Positions 26,470-35,596 of a DNA stretch of 64,000 nt are shown here, one piece after another. Source of the stretch: Pirellulales bacterium (GTDB lineage: Bacteria; Planctomycetota; Planctomycetia; Pirellulales; JACPPG01); NCBI GenBank assembly GCA_036499395.1, contig DASYDW010000077.1, positions 1-64,000 of the forward strand, written 5' to 3'. Each line of letters begins with the position of its first letter. Position 1 is the stretch's first letter. The notes under the pieces were generated by a model. It saw only the letters and a program-made list of their open reading frames with translations. It had not been told where the DNA came from and ran no database searches. The translations under genes and the position numbers were made by a program.

Positions 26470-26934
26470 GTGGACATCGAGTTCAATTTGATGACGGAAT
26501 CGGTCGACCAGGCTAGCCCGGTCGAGCCGATCAGCGTCGAGCCTGGAACGCCGATCAAGGACGTTCTGTCGGTGCTCCGGCAACGAAAGCGTCATAGTGC
26601 GCTCGTATGTCGTGATGGCATCCTGGTCGGCATCTTCACCGAACGTGATGCGTTACGCGTGATGGCGAGAAATACTGACCTTACCGTACCGGTCGAACAG
26701 GTGATGACCCCGCAGCCCGTCACAGTGCATGCAAGCGACAAATTGGGATCGGCCGTGCAGAAGATGGCCACCGGCGGCTACCGCCGCTTGCCGATTGTCG
26801 ACTCCGCCGGCCATCCGCTCGGTCTGTTGAATGTGGCCGGCATCATCCACTACCTTGTCCAGCACTTTCCCAAAACGATTTACAACCTGCCTCCTGCGCC
26901 ACAGGGCATGATGCAGCAGCGCGAAGGACCATAG
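26470..26934 (+). CDS. CBS-pair protein
   Basis: A GTG start at 26470 gives 154 residues; the internal ATG at 26491 is possible. Two CBS motifs form one Bateman module: VEPGTPIKDVLSVLRQRKRH with GILVGIFTERDALRVM, then VTVHASDKLGSAVQKMATGG with YRRLPIVDSAGHPLGLLNV. CBS pairs usually bind adenosine nucleotides and report energy state. The protein has no further domain. It sits 155 bases upstream of korA, and a second CBS-pair protein with the same GYR-LP and IFTERDAL wording follows korB, so both probably act on the oxidoreductase or are coregulated with it. Confidence 0.85.
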   Translation: MDIEFNLMTESVDQASPVEPISVEPGTPIKDVLSVLRQRKRHSALVCRDGILVGIFTERDALRVMARNTDLTVPVEQVMTPQPVTVHASDKLGSAVQKMATGGYRRLPIVDSAGHPLGLLNVAGIIHYLVQHFPKTIYNLPPAPQGMMQQREGP

Positions 26935-27089
26935 CTGCTCCCTAACGTCAGACCCTCCAAACCGTAATCCTCAAACAGTCATTCTCAAAACGTGCGCGGT
27001 TGCTGCTCCTGCCCCCCATGCCTTCCGACCGTTGATGTGCCCGCAGCGATTCATCCGCGTTTGTCTTTAATTTAAGGAACGAAGAGGCG

Positions 27090-28967
27090 ATGCCTACGAG
27101 TACCGAAACGGCTCCCGATCAAGCCCAGCACACGCACAAGCCCGTCAAGGAATTGGTTTCCGCGACCGTTCGCTTTTGCGGCGACTCGGGCGACGGCATG
27201 CAGTTGGCCGGCACGCAGTTTACGAATACCTCGGCCCTGGCCGGCAACGACATTGCCACGTTCCCCGATTTTCCGGCCGAAATTCGTGCCCCCCGCGGTA
27301 CGAAGGCCGGCGTGAGCGGTTTCCAGATTCACTTTGCCAGTAAGGAAATCTTCACCCCCGGTGATCGGGTCGATGCCCTGGTGGCCTTCAACCCGGCTGC
27401 GCTAGTGACCAATCTGGTCGATCTTGTCGCGGGTGGAATCCTGGTCATCAATAAGGATGCCTTCGACGAAAAGGGCATAAAGCAGGCTGGCTACGAAGAG
27501 AGCCCGCTGGAAGATGGTAGCCTATCCGCGTATCAGGTTTTTCCGGTCGAAGTCACCCGTCTCACCCGGTTGGCCGTTGACGGCCTGGGACTGGGCACGA
27601 AGGAATCCGATCGCTGCCGTAACTTCTATGCGATGGGCCTGGTCTTCTGGCTCTACGATCGCTCGCTCGAACCGACGCTGCGTTACATCGAAGCCAAGTT
27701 CGGCAAGCGTCCCGAAATTGCCGAAGCCAACCGTCGCGCCCTGAAGGCCGGCTACAACTACGGCGAGACAACCGAAGCCTTCGCCAGCCAGTTCCGCGTC
27801 AACAAGGCCGAGCTCAGCTCCGGCCTGTACCGCAATATCATGGGCAACGAGGCCACGGCCTACGGCCTGATCACCGCCGCCAAGCGCAGCAATTGCGAGC
27901 TGTTCCTCGGCAGTTACCCGATCACCCCGGCCAGCGATATTTTGCACGAGTTGGCCAAGCACAAGAATTTCGGCGTTCGCACGTTCCAGGCGGAGGACGA
28001 AATCGCGGCCGTCACGTCGGCTATTGGCGCCAGCTTTGGCGGGGCGATGGCGATCACAACGTCCAGCGGTCCGGGCATAGCGCTGAAGCAAGAAGCGATC
28101 GGTCTGGCCGTGATGACCGAACTGCCGCTGTTGATCATCAACGTCCAACGCGGCGGACCGAGCACCGGCTTGCCGACGAAGACCGAACAGGCGGACCTGT
28201 TACAGGCCATCTGTGGCCGTAACGGCGAATGCCCCGTCCCGGTAATCGCGGCCCGCAGCCCGGCGGATTGCTTCGACGCCGTGCAAGAGGCGTGGCGCAT
28301 CGCTGTGCGATTCATGACGCCCGTTTTCCTGCTGACCGACGGGTACATCGCCAACGGTTCCGAGCCGTGGAAGGTGCCCGACGTGAAGTCGCTGGGCACG
28401 ATCGAAGTGCGTCACCCCGGCCCGACCGCCAATGGCGATGTCTTCCATCCTTATGCCCGCGACGAGCGGTTGGCACGTCCCTGGGCCTTGCCGGGCACGC
28501 CCGGTCTGATGCATCGCATCGGCGGCCTGGAAAAGCAGGACATCACGGGCAACGTGAATTACGAGCCGGCAAACCATCAGCACATGGTCGACCTGCGGGC
28601 CAAGAAGGTGGCCAACATCGCGTTGGACATCCCGCCACAGGCCGTCGATGGCCCGGCCAAGGGCAAGCTCCTGGTCCTCTCCTGGGGCGGTACCTACGGT
28701 GCCTGCGCCACGGCCGCCCGCGAGGTGCAAGCCAAGGGGGGCTCAGTGGCTCATGCCCACCTCCGATATTTGAACCCGTTCCCTGCCAACCTCGGCGAAC
28801 TGTTCAAGAATTACGACAAGGTGCTAATCCCCGAATTGAACAAGGGACAACTGCGACTCTTGATTCGCGGTGAGTACCTGGTCGACGCCGTGGGACTGAA
28901 CAAGGTGCAGGGCAAGCCGTTTAGCGTGTACGAATTGGTCAACAAAATCAACGAACTCCTGGCGTAG
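27090..28967 (+). CDS. korA: 2-oxoacid:ferredoxin oxidoreductase, fused gamma-alpha subunit
   Basis: The 625-residue protein has the gamma domain first (VRFCGDSGDGMQLAG, FPDFPAEIRAP, about 17-190) and the alpha domain behind it. The latter contains NEATAYGLITAAKRSNCEL, QAEDEIAAVTSAIGASFGGA, TSSGPGIALKQEAIGLA and RGGPSTGLPTKTEQADL. This domain order is that of the KorA type found in aerobic and microaerophilic bacteria. With KorB it converts 2-oxoglutarate and CoA to succinyl-CoA, CO2 and reduced ferredoxin, replacing the dehydrogenase complex in the citric acid cycle. The 2-oxoglutarate preference is inferred from family architecture. korB follows after 12 bases. Confidence 0.92.
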   Translation: MPTSTETAPDQAQHTHKPVKELVSATVRFCGDSGDGMQLAGTQFTNTSALAGNDIATFPDFPAEIRAPRGTKAGVSGFQIHFASKEIFTPGDRVDALVAFNPAALVTNLVDLVAGGILVINKDAFDEKGIKQAGYEESPLEDGSLSAYQVFPVEVTRLTRLAVDGLGLGTKESDRCRNFYAMGLVFWLYDRSLEPTLRYIEAKFGKRPEIAEANRRALKAGYNYGETTEAFASQFRVNKAELSSGLYRNIMGNEATAYGLITAAKRSNCELFLGSYPITPASDILHELAKHKNFGVRTFQAEDEIAAVTSAIGASFGGAMAITTSSGPGIALKQEAIGLAVMTELPLLIINVQRGGPSTGLPTKTEQADLLQAICGRNGECPVPVIAARSPADCFDAVQEAWRIAVRFMTPVFLLTDGYIANGSEPWKVPDVKSLGTIEVRHPGPTANGDVFHPYARDERLARPWALPGTPGLMHRIGGLEKQDITGNVNYEPANHQHMVDLRAKKVANIALDIPPQAVDGPAKGKLLVLSWGGTYGACATAAREVQAKGGSVAHAHLRYLNPFPANLGELFKNYDKVLIPELNKGQLRLLIRGEYLVDAVGLNKVQGKPFSVYELVNKINELLA

Positions 28968-28979
28968 GTTTATCTCGTA

Positions 28980-30008
28980 ATGAGTACTGATACTTCGACA
29001 TCTCTACCTGTCTTGACGGCCAACGATTTTGCCAGCGATCAGGAAGTGCGCTGGTGCCCCGGCTGCGGCGATTACTCGATTCTCGCCCAGATGAAGAAAG
29101 TGATGCCTTCGCTCGGCGTGCCGCGCGAGAAGATGGTGTTCGTATCGGGCATCGGCTGCTCAAGCCGTTTCCCGTACTACATGAACACCTACGGCATCCA
29201 CTCCATTCACGGTCGCGCGCCGGCCGTGGCCACTGGCCTGAAGTCTTCTCGCCCCGACCTGATGGTGTGGGTCATCACCGGCGACGGTGACGGGCTGAGC
29301 ATCGGTGGCAATCACTTGATGCACGCCATCCGCCGCAACCTCGACATCAACATCGTGCTCTTCAACAACCGCATCTACGGCTTGACCAAGGGACAATATT
29401 CCCCGACGTCGCCGCTGGGCAAAGTGACCAAGAGCACGCCGATGGGCGCCATCGACAACCCGCTGCACCCGCTCTCGATCGCGATTGGTTGCGAAGGAAC
29501 GTTCATCGCCCGCTCGATTGATACGAACATCAAGCACCTGGGCGCGATGCTGAAGCGCGCCGCCGAGCATCGCGGCACCTCGTTCATCGAGGTTTACCAG
29601 AACTGCAACGTCTTCAACGACGGCGCCTTCGATTACGCCACCGATCGCGAGACCAAGGCTGAAACCACAATCGAGCTGGAACACGGCAAGCCGCTGATCT
29701 TCGGCAAGAACCGCGACAAGGGTATTCGCCTCAACGGCATGAATCCCGAGATCGTCGAACTGGGCAAGGGCATCTCCGAGGATGACCTGCTGTTCCACGA
29801 CGAACGCGCTCCTGAGCCGAGCCTGGCCTATTTGCTTAGTCGTATGTCGCATCCGGAATTTCCCGAGCCGATCGGCGTTTTCCGCGCCGTCGACAAGCCG
29901 GTGTACGACGACTTGCTGAACGCGCAAATCGTCGATGCGAAGAAGGCGAAGGGCGAGGGAGACCTAAACAAGCTGTTCCTATCCGGCGACACCTGGACAG
30001 TGACCTAA
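28980..30008 (+). CDS. korB: 2-oxoacid:ferredoxin oxidoreductase, beta subunit
   Basis: The 342-residue subunit carries the thiamine diphosphate site (VITGDGDGLSIGGNHLMHAI, about 96-115, with FNNRIYGLTKGQYSPTS). It also has the [4Fe-4S] cysteines: WCPGCGDY (C26, C29), GIGCSSRF (C60) and VYQNCNVFNDG. It pairs with KorA just upstream and is cytosolic. All cofactor residues expected of the family are visible. The CBS-zinc-ribbon gene begins about 20 bases behind its stop, so the three genes form one transcription unit. Confidence 0.93.
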   Translation: MSTDTSTSLPVLTANDFASDQEVRWCPGCGDYSILAQMKKVMPSLGVPREKMVFVSGIGCSSRFPYYMNTYGIHSIHGRAPAVATGLKSSRPDLMVWVITGDGDGLSIGGNHLMHAIRRNLDINIVLFNNRIYGLTKGQYSPTSPLGKVTKSTPMGAIDNPLHPLSIAIGCEGTFIARSIDTNIKHLGAMLKRAAEHRGTSFIEVYQNCNVFNDGAFDYATDRETKAETTIELEHGKPLIFGKNRDKGIRLNGMNPEIVELGKGISEDDLLFHDERAPEPSLAYLLSRMSHPEFPEPIGVFRAVDKPVYDDLLNAQIVDAKKAKGEGDLNKLFLSGDTWTVT

Positions 30009-30029
30009 ATCTGCGGGGAAGTGGGCCAC

Positions 30030-30551
30030 ATGGTGATCTGCCCGTTTTGCAAAGAAGAGAATATCGACGGCGTTGACGAGTGCGAACAGTGCCAGCAACC
30101 CCTCGGTTTCTTGAGCAAACCGCGGACGTCATCGGGCGTCGAACATAGCCTGATCAAGGATCAGGTCTACATGCTAGGTCCGCGCAAGCCGCTTGCGGTC
30201 GATCTGGCCACATCGGTCGGCGAAGTGCTGCAACTGATGGTCACGCGCGCCATCGGCTGCGTGGTGATCACGGAATACGACCAGATGGTCGGTATCTTCA
30301 CCGAGCGAGATGCACTATTGCGGTTGAATGTCGACGCCTCGAGTCTCGCCAGTCGCCCGGTGCGCGAGTTCATGACCAAGGGGCCCGACACGATTACATC
30401 CGATGCCCCGATCGCCTTTGCCCTGCACAAAATGGACATCGGCGGCTATCGCCACCTGCCCGTCATGGACGCCGGCAAAGTGGTCGGCGTTATCTCGGTG
30501 CGCGACATCCTGCGCTACATCACCGAAGATCTAATGTCGCTCGGCCGCTAA
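30030..30551 (+). CDS. CBS-pair protein with N-terminal zinc ribbon
   Basis: I choose ATG 30030 (MVICPFCKEENIDG) over GTG 30021, since GCGGGGAA lies at a suitable distance. The N-terminus is a zinc ribbon with two CxxC pairs (CPFC, CEQC). It is followed by a Bateman module: VGEVLQLMVTRAIGCVVI, IFTERDALLRLNVD, FMTKGPDTITSDAPIAFALH and GYRHLPVMDAGKVVGVIS. Nucleotide binding is expected from the family. The zinc ribbon suggests contact with a partner protein or nucleic acid. It is in the korAB unit and resembles the upstream CBS protein, so regulation of ferredoxin-linked carbon flux by energy state is a reasonable inference. Confidence 0.85.
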   Translation: MVICPFCKEENIDGVDECEQCQQPLGFLSKPRTSSGVEHSLIKDQVYMLGPRKPLAVDLATSVGEVLQLMVTRAIGCVVITEYDQMVGIFTERDALLRLNVDASSLASRPVREFMTKGPDTITSDAPIAFALHKMDIGGYRHLPVMDAGKVVGVISVRDILRYITEDLMSLGR

Positions 30552-30610
30552 AAGCGCCGCTGCGTGCGAGCCGCCCGGCACTGAGACGCCCTTCGAAGAC
30601 AACGACGGGT

Positions 30611-30645
30611 GCCATGCTTTTTCGCCAAAGGCGAATAAGCATGGC
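30611..30645. terminator. Strong hairpin between convergent genes
   Basis: GCCATGCTTTTTCGCC (30611-30626) and GGCGAATAAGCATGGC (30630-30645) pair in 15 of 16 positions around an AAA loop. It lies between the convergent CBS gene and the Lys/Ala-rich gene. It could end transcription from both sides, or be a copy of a palindromic intergenic repeat. No uracil run follows. Confidence 0.5.
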
Positions 30646-30693
30646 CCAAATTCTTCCGCGACGCCACAGCACCGACTATGACCAGCGCCCGAG

Positions 30694-30876
30694 CTATTTC
30701 TTCTTCTTCAGCGCCTTCTTGACCGCTTTCGCCGGCGCCTTGGCCTTGGCCGATTTCGCCGCAGGCTTGGCGGGCTTCGCCGGCGCCTTGGCCCCTTTTT
30801 TCTTGCCGCTGAACACGCTGTCCCAGTTCTTCGAAAACTCGGGGCTGGGGCCTGAACGTACGATCGGTCCTGACAT
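30694..30876 (-). CDS. Small Lys/Ala/Pro-rich protein (histone-H1-like tail)
   Basis: The 60-residue protein begins MSGPIVRSGPSPEFSKNWDS and ends in about 35 residues of Lys, Ala and Pro (KKGAKAPAKPAKPAAKSAK and similar). An AGGAG lies 12 bases before the ATG. The tail resembles bacterial histone-H1-like and nucleic-acid-binding tails. The N-terminal part with NWDSVF is a compact conserved-looking motif. Binding of DNA or RNA is inference from composition. It is convergent with the CBS gene. Confidence 0.65.
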   Translation of the reverse strand: MSGPIVRSGPSPEFSKNWDSVFSGKKKGAKAPAKPAKPAAKSAKAKAPAKAVKKALKKKK

Positions 30877-31185
30877 GGCTCGCTTTGACTCCTGCGGGTA
30901 ATTGCCGCGCCACGGGCAAACGCCCGGCGTGGCGGAACGCCCATTCTAAGCCTGCTCCGAAAGTCGACAAGCATTTCGCCAAGACTTCAACGCCGCCGAG
31001 ATAGATTGCCTCCCGTCTGACCAATGAATCGTCCTGGTTTTTAGCCCGACCCCATCGCATAAACCGTCGTGGCGAATGGCCTCGCTAGGGATTACGATAG
31101 TGGGGTCTACCTTGCCGGTTGGCGCACTTAGGATCGGCCGACTGGCTCTCGCCCCTAAACATCGCGCGTTTCGGAGAACTATCCT
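30877..31185. other. Intergenic region upstream of the WD40 gene
   Basis: The region separates divergent genes and I see no gene in it. Short frames cross it on both strands without ribosome binding sites or recognisable residues. No clear promoter pair was found by eye. Confidence 0.4.
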
Positions 31186-32463
31186 ATGCGTCGCCGTCAG
31201 AAGCCAACCGATCAGCACTTGGTGCTGGGCATCGTCACACTGGCCGCGCTACTCACCCTGGTGGCGCGTCCTGCCATCGCAGACGAACCGGCCTCGCTGG
31301 CCACCAACCGCAATTGGGTGACCGCGCTTGCCTTTTCGCCAGACGGCAACTCCCTGGCCACCGTCGGCGGGCAAACCCTGCTGTACCGACCCGGCGAGGT
31401 TCGCCTGTGGGACGTCGCTTCGGGCAAGGAGAAGTCGAAGCTCGACGGCCACCAGAGCACTGTTTGGGCAGTCGCCTATTCGCCCGACGGCAAGACCCTG
31501 GCCACGGGCAGCTACGACGGCGTGCTGAAGCTGTGGGATCTGGAAAGCGGCAAGGAAAAGGCATCGGTCCAGCCTCACAAGCATTGGGTTACGGCACTGG
31601 TCTTTTCACCGGACGGCAAACTGCTGGCCAGCGCCGGCGAGGATATGACCGCCAAGCTGCTCGACGCGAATACCGGCGCCGAGGTGAAGGCACTCGCCGG
31701 CCATACCGGCGCCGTCACTGGGATCGCCTTCTCGCCCGATGGAGCCACGATCGCCACCAGCAGTGGCGATAAGACGGCCCAGCTGTGGGACGTCGCAGCC
31801 GGCACCAGCAAAGCCAAGCTCGAGGGACATGCCGATGGCGTCACGTCTGTCGCCTTCTCGCCGGACGGCAAGACGCTAGCCACGGGCAGCGCCGACCGCA
31901 CGATCAAGCTGTGGGACGTCGCTACGGCCAAAGAGTCAGCAGCGCTTGCCGGCCATAAGAATTGGGTCACCAGCGTCCGCTTTTCACCCGATGGCAAAGT
32001 ACTGGCCAGCGGCAGCCACGATCACTCCACCAAGCTCTGGAACGTCGATGCCCGACAAGAGATGGGCACGTTCGGCGGACTGGAAGGCACCGTCTGGAGC
32101 GTCGCCTTCGCACCTAACGGTCAGGCGCTAGCCGTTGGTGGACAGGGCGAAGGAGCCCACCTGGTGAAGTTCGTGCAGAAGCTCGAATTCCAGGACGTCT
32201 TCCCGCGGACCGCACCGGCCGAGCCGGCCAAGCCTGAGCAGCCCAAGGCAGCCGACGCAGCTCAGGCCCCCGAGGCCAAGCCGGCTGAACCTGCCGCCAA
32301 GCCCGAGGAAGCCAAGCCGGCCGAGGCGGCAGCAAAGCCCGAGGAAAAGAAGCCGGCTGAGGAAGCTAAACCGGCGGACGCGGCGAAGCCCGCTGACCCG
32401 GCTAAACCTGCCGAGCCCGCGAAGCCGGCCGCCGAAGCCAAGGAAGAGGCGAAGCCTGCCTAG
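31186..32463 (+). CDS. Secreted WD40-repeat protein with Ala/Pro/Glu/Lys-rich tail
   Basis: The 425-residue protein has a signal peptide (VLGIVTLAALLTLVARPAIA) and then about seven WD40 repeats of the SPDGKTLATGS...KLWD type (about 35-335), enough for one closed propeller. The last 70 residues are a low-complexity tail of AEPAKPEE-type repeats, probably disordered or wall-associated. WD40 propellers bind partner proteins; no enzyme domain is present. The repeats are very regular, which suggests a recent internal expansion. It stands alone between divergent and codirectional unrelated genes. Confidence 0.85.
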   Translation: MRRRQKPTDQHLVLGIVTLAALLTLVARPAIADEPASLATNRNWVTALAFSPDGNSLATVGGQTLLYRPGEVRLWDVASGKEKSKLDGHQSTVWAVAYSPDGKTLATGSYDGVLKLWDLESGKEKASVQPHKHWVTALVFSPDGKLLASAGEDMTAKLLDANTGAEVKALAGHTGAVTGIAFSPDGATIATSSGDKTAQLWDVAAGTSKAKLEGHADGVTSVAFSPDGKTLATGSADRTIKLWDVATAKESAALAGHKNWVTSVRFSPDGKVLASGSHDHSTKLWNVDARQEMGTFGGLEGTVWSVAFAPNGQALAVGGQGEGAHLVKFVQKLEFQDVFPRTAPAEPAKPEQPKAADAAQAPEAKPAEPAAKPEEAKPAEAAAKPEEKKPAEEAKPADAAKPADPAKPAEPAKPAAEAKEEAKPA

Positions 32464-32778
32464 GCCGACGCCGTGGCGCTCGATCGGTGAGTTTCTTTCT
32501 TCAGGTTCCCACGGACGGCCCTCCGGTCGCTGGCGACTAACGCTGCGCGCCCGGGTGAGCCATTTGTTGTCCGCACCACGTTATTGTCTGCGCGAGCGAA
32601 ACGATTGATCGCACCGCGCCGAATGTAGCGACCTGCCGGCGGTCCACGTCGCGACGTGTAGTAGAGTCTCTCGTAGTGCCTTCGGCTGTGGTGCAGGCAG
32701 TAACACCGCGAAGCGATTCACGCTCGTCAGGGGTGTGCGGCCCAAGGCACTAATCCCACTACTCTGGAGCAAGAAATC
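32464..32778. other. Intergenic region
   Basis: No gene is supported between the WD40 gene and the next secreted protein. The 3' part near 32740-32778 holds the GGAG (about 32765) used by the following gene. I see no other structure. Confidence 0.45.
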
Positions 32779-33375
32779 ATGCGCGCAAACTTGGCAGTGA
32801 AAGCGATGCTTGTGGCAACGTTTCTAGTTACCGGAGCGACGGCCGCCGAGCCTGCCGGCGCCGAGTATTACCCTCTCAAGGCGGGATCCGAGTGGCGCTA
32901 CCACCTCGTCGCTGATGGAGTCACAAAGACCTTCGAATCACGCATCACCAAGATTGAAGAGATCGACGGCTTGCCACTGGCTCGCTTCGACGCCGAGATC
33001 AACGGCGAGGTAGTAGCCACGGAGCACCTGCGGATCACGGACGAAGGCGTGCTTCGCTATCGCTACAACGGGTCCGAAGTCACACCGCCGGTCTGCATTC
33101 TGAAATTCCCCATCAAGGATGGCGAAACATGGCAGAGCGAGAATCGCGTCGGCAATCAGGATTTCGTCGTGCGATCGACCGTCAGCCGTGAAGAAGTTGA
33201 CGTGCCGTACGGCAAATACGAAGCGGTGAAAGTCACGGCCACTACCGAACAGGGGGGGCAGTTGTTCAGTACCACCTATTGGTTTGCCCCTGGTATCGGC
33301 AACGTCAAGCAAGTGCTGGACTTGGGCGGCAAGAAGTTCGAGCTCGATCTGTTCGAATTCACGCTCGGGCAATAA
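32779..33375 (+). CDS. Secreted protein of unknown function
   Basis: The ATG at 32779 is preceded by GGAGCAAGAA. The 198-residue protein has a signal peptide (MLVATFLVTGATAAEP) and a beta-rich mature part beginning EYYPLKAGSEWRYHLVADG. It also contains FPIKDGETWQSENRVGN, VPYGKYEAVKVTA and STTYWFAPGIGNVKQV. This layout, with 'YYPLKxGxxWxY' and 'YWFAPGIGxVK', is common among small periplasmic beta-sandwich proteins of unknown role. No catalytic motif is evident. Confidence 0.7.
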   Translation: MRANLAVKAMLVATFLVTGATAAEPAGAEYYPLKAGSEWRYHLVADGVTKTFESRITKIEEIDGLPLARFDAEINGEVVATEHLRITDEGVLRYRYNGSEVTPPVCILKFPIKDGETWQSENRVGNQDFVVRSTVSREEVDVPYGKYEAVKVTATTEQGGQLFSTTYWFAPGIGNVKQVLDLGGKKFELDLFEFTLGQ

Positions 33376-33518
33376 CACCTACTCGGCACGCCGAGGCGGG
33401 GATACGCATTCGATCGCTTGCGCTTGTGATCAGGGCCCGGTTGCCGCGTGGCTGTGGGCCGGTATGCTGGGACTTTTGGTTCCCCCGGCACGCATCCCTG
33501 GCCCAGCGACCCGCCCCC

Positions 33519-34511
33519 ATGTCGAAGCCCAAAGTCTTTGTGACCCGGATTATTCCCGACGCCGGCCTGAAGAAGATTCGCGAGTTCTGCGCGGCCGACG
33601 TGTGGAGTGAACCGCTGCCGCCTTCGGCAGACGAATTGAAAAACCGGATCGCTGACTGCGACGGTCTGCTGTCGCTGTTGACCGAGCGCATCGACGGGAC
33701 CGTCCTCGACGCGGCGCCACGGTTAAAAGTAGTAAGCAACTACGCCGTTGGCTTTAATAATATCGACGTCCCGGCCGCTACCGAGCGCGGCATCGCCGTC
33801 GGCAACACGCCGGGCGTCCTGACCGACGCCACGGCCGACATGGCATTCTCGCTGTTGATCTCTGCGGCGCGGCGGATTGTCGAGTCGCAAAAATATGCCG
33901 AAGCCGGCCACTGGAAGACCTGGGAGCCGCTCGGCCACATCGGCCAAGACCTGGTTGGTCGCACCATCGGCATCATCGGCATGGGACGCATCGGTTTCGC
34001 CATGGCCAAACGTTGCCACGGCGGCTGGGGAATGAACGTGCTCTATCACGACCTGCATCCCAACCAAGCGGCCGAACAAGAACTCTCCGCCAAACGGGTT
34101 GAACTCGACCGATTGTTAGCCGAATCCGATTTCATCTCGGTTCACACCGATCTGAACGACACGACGCGCGGTATGTTCAACGCCGCGACCTTTGCAAAGA
34201 TGAAGCCGACCGCCGTCTTCGTAAACACGGCCCGCGGGCCGCTGGTGGTCGAGGCCGATCTGGCAGACGCGCTTCGCAAAGGCGTAATCTTCGCAGCCGG
34301 GCTCGACGTTACCGATCCCGAGCCGCCGAAAGTGGATAACCCCCTCTTAAAGCTCCCGAATTGCATTGTCGCGCCCCATATCGCCAGCGCCACGGTTTCC
34401 AGCCGCAACGCCATGGCCGAGATTGCAGCCGACAACCTGATCGCCGGCATGTCGGGCAAGCCACTTCGCGCCTGGGTCAATCCCGAGGTCGCCGACCGTC
34501 GCCGCAGCTAA
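33519..34511 (+). CDS. D-2-hydroxyacid dehydrogenase (glyoxylate/hydroxypyruvate reductase type)
   Basis: The ATG at 33519 (MSKPKVFVTRIIPDAGLKKI) gives the usual family length, 330 residues; the frame is open upstream but with no related sequence. The NAD(P)-binding fold GRTIGIIGMGRIGFAMAKR (about 148-166), the catalytic arginine in NTARGPLVVE, the glutamate region DVTDPEPP and the histidine in PHIASAT are all present. Enzymes of this group reduce glyoxylate or hydroxypyruvate with NAD(P)H. Exact substrate preference cannot be settled by eye. It is followed after 55 bases by a transporter gene on the same strand. Confidence 0.9.
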   Translation: MSKPKVFVTRIIPDAGLKKIREFCAADVWSEPLPPSADELKNRIADCDGLLSLLTERIDGTVLDAAPRLKVVSNYAVGFNNIDVPAATERGIAVGNTPGVLTDATADMAFSLLISAARRIVESQKYAEAGHWKTWEPLGHIGQDLVGRTIGIIGMGRIGFAMAKRCHGGWGMNVLYHDLHPNQAAEQELSAKRVELDRLLAESDFISVHTDLNDTTRGMFNAATFAKMKPTAVFVNTARGPLVVEADLADALRKGVIFAAGLDVTDPEPPKVDNPLLKLPNCIVAPHIASATVSSRNAMAEIAADNLIAGMSGKPLRAWVNPEVADRRRS

Positions 34512-34566
34512 AGCAACGGCCGCATTCTCGCCGCGGCCTACAGAACTCTGTCGAACGACTCGTTTC

Positions 34567-35553
34567 ATGCCTGACGACGGACCACCGCCTCCTGCCGATC
34601 GAAAAGCGCGTGGCTGGTGGTTTCTGCTGCTGTTAACCGCGGCGAGTTTGATGTGGTCGGCACAAGGGACCGCGGTCAAGTTTCTCGCGCCTGCGGACTC
34701 GGCCGGCCATCAGCCGGCAGCGGGGCCCACGCACCTTGGCCCGATCGCGATCACGTTCTTGCCGTTCTACGTGGCCACGTTGCTGTTGCTGCCACTTTTG
34801 CTGCGCCTACGGCGGCGCGATAAGAAAACATCCTGGCCGAGCGCAGCCGACTGGGGACGTTTCGCGATCGCCGGCATTGCCGGGCAGGTGCTTGCACAGC
34901 TCGGCATGACTTGGGGCGTGATTGCATCATTGGCCTCGAACGCGGCCGTGCTCAATCTTTTGATACCCGTGATCAGTGCCGTGTTGGCCTCGGCCCTGTT
35001 GGGCGAACGACTGACGCGCCTGCGTGTGCTCTGCCTGCTAATCGGCCTGGCCGGCGTGATGCTGATGTCGATCAAGGATTTCGAAGAGAGCGCCCTCCTA
35101 GAGCGCAGCTTCCTGGTCGGCAACGCCTTGATTCTGGTCGGTTGCTTTGGCTCGTCGTTCTACAATGTCTACTGCAAAGGGCTGATGGCCCGCTTCCACG
35201 AAGTCGAGATCCTAATCTACAGCTACATCACCGCCTCGTTCGCCAGCCTGCCGGTGCTGTTGTGGCTCGAGCCCGATGCTTGGTCGGCGTTGCTAAAGCT
35301 CGACACCCGAGGCTGGGCGGCCTTCGCTTTTCTCGCGGTGTTCATGTACACCGTATCGATGCTGTTGTTCTTTTACGTGCTCGAACACATACCGGTTACG
35401 GTGGCCTCGGCAGCGCTCTACCTGGTGCCGCTGTTCGGCGTCGTAATAGCCAGCGTGCTGTTAGGAGAACGCATGAGCCCACTGGCCTTGGCCGGCGCGG
35501 GGGTCGTGCTCACGGCCACGGTGCTGATCATGCGTTACGACAGTTCCGTATGA
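34567..35553 (+). CDS. EamA-family drug/metabolite transporter
   Basis: The 328-residue protein has ten predicted membrane helices in two five-helix halves, with the family segments VIASLASNAAVLNLLIPVIS, LLGERLTRLRVLCLLIGLAG and, in the second half, ASAALYLVPLFGVVIASVLL. A loop of charged residues follows the second helix. EamA proteins export small metabolites or amino acids by exchange with protons; the substrate is unknown. It is convergent with the serine hydrolase gene, 43 bases apart. Confidence 0.88.
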   Translation: MPDDGPPPPADRKARGWWFLLLLTAASLMWSAQGTAVKFLAPADSAGHQPAAGPTHLGPIAITFLPFYVATLLLLPLLLRLRRRDKKTSWPSAADWGRFAIAGIAGQVLAQLGMTWGVIASLASNAAVLNLLIPVISAVLASALLGERLTRLRVLCLLIGLAGVMLMSIKDFEESALLERSFLVGNALILVGCFGSSFYNVYCKGLMARFHEVEILIYSYITASFASLPVLLWLEPDAWSALLKLDTRGWAAFAFLAVFMYTVSMLLFFYVLEHIPVTVASAALYLVPLFGVVIASVLLGERMSPLALAGAGVVLTATVLIMRYDSSV

Positions 35554-35596
35554 ATTTCACGCCGCGCGCCGTTTGAGCCTGGGCCTTGGTCGCGGT

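Noticed and set aside
31186..32463. CRISPR-like or tandem DNA repeat in the WD40 gene
   Set aside because: The regularity is that of protein WD40 repeats within an open frame; no identical spaced repeats at DNA level.
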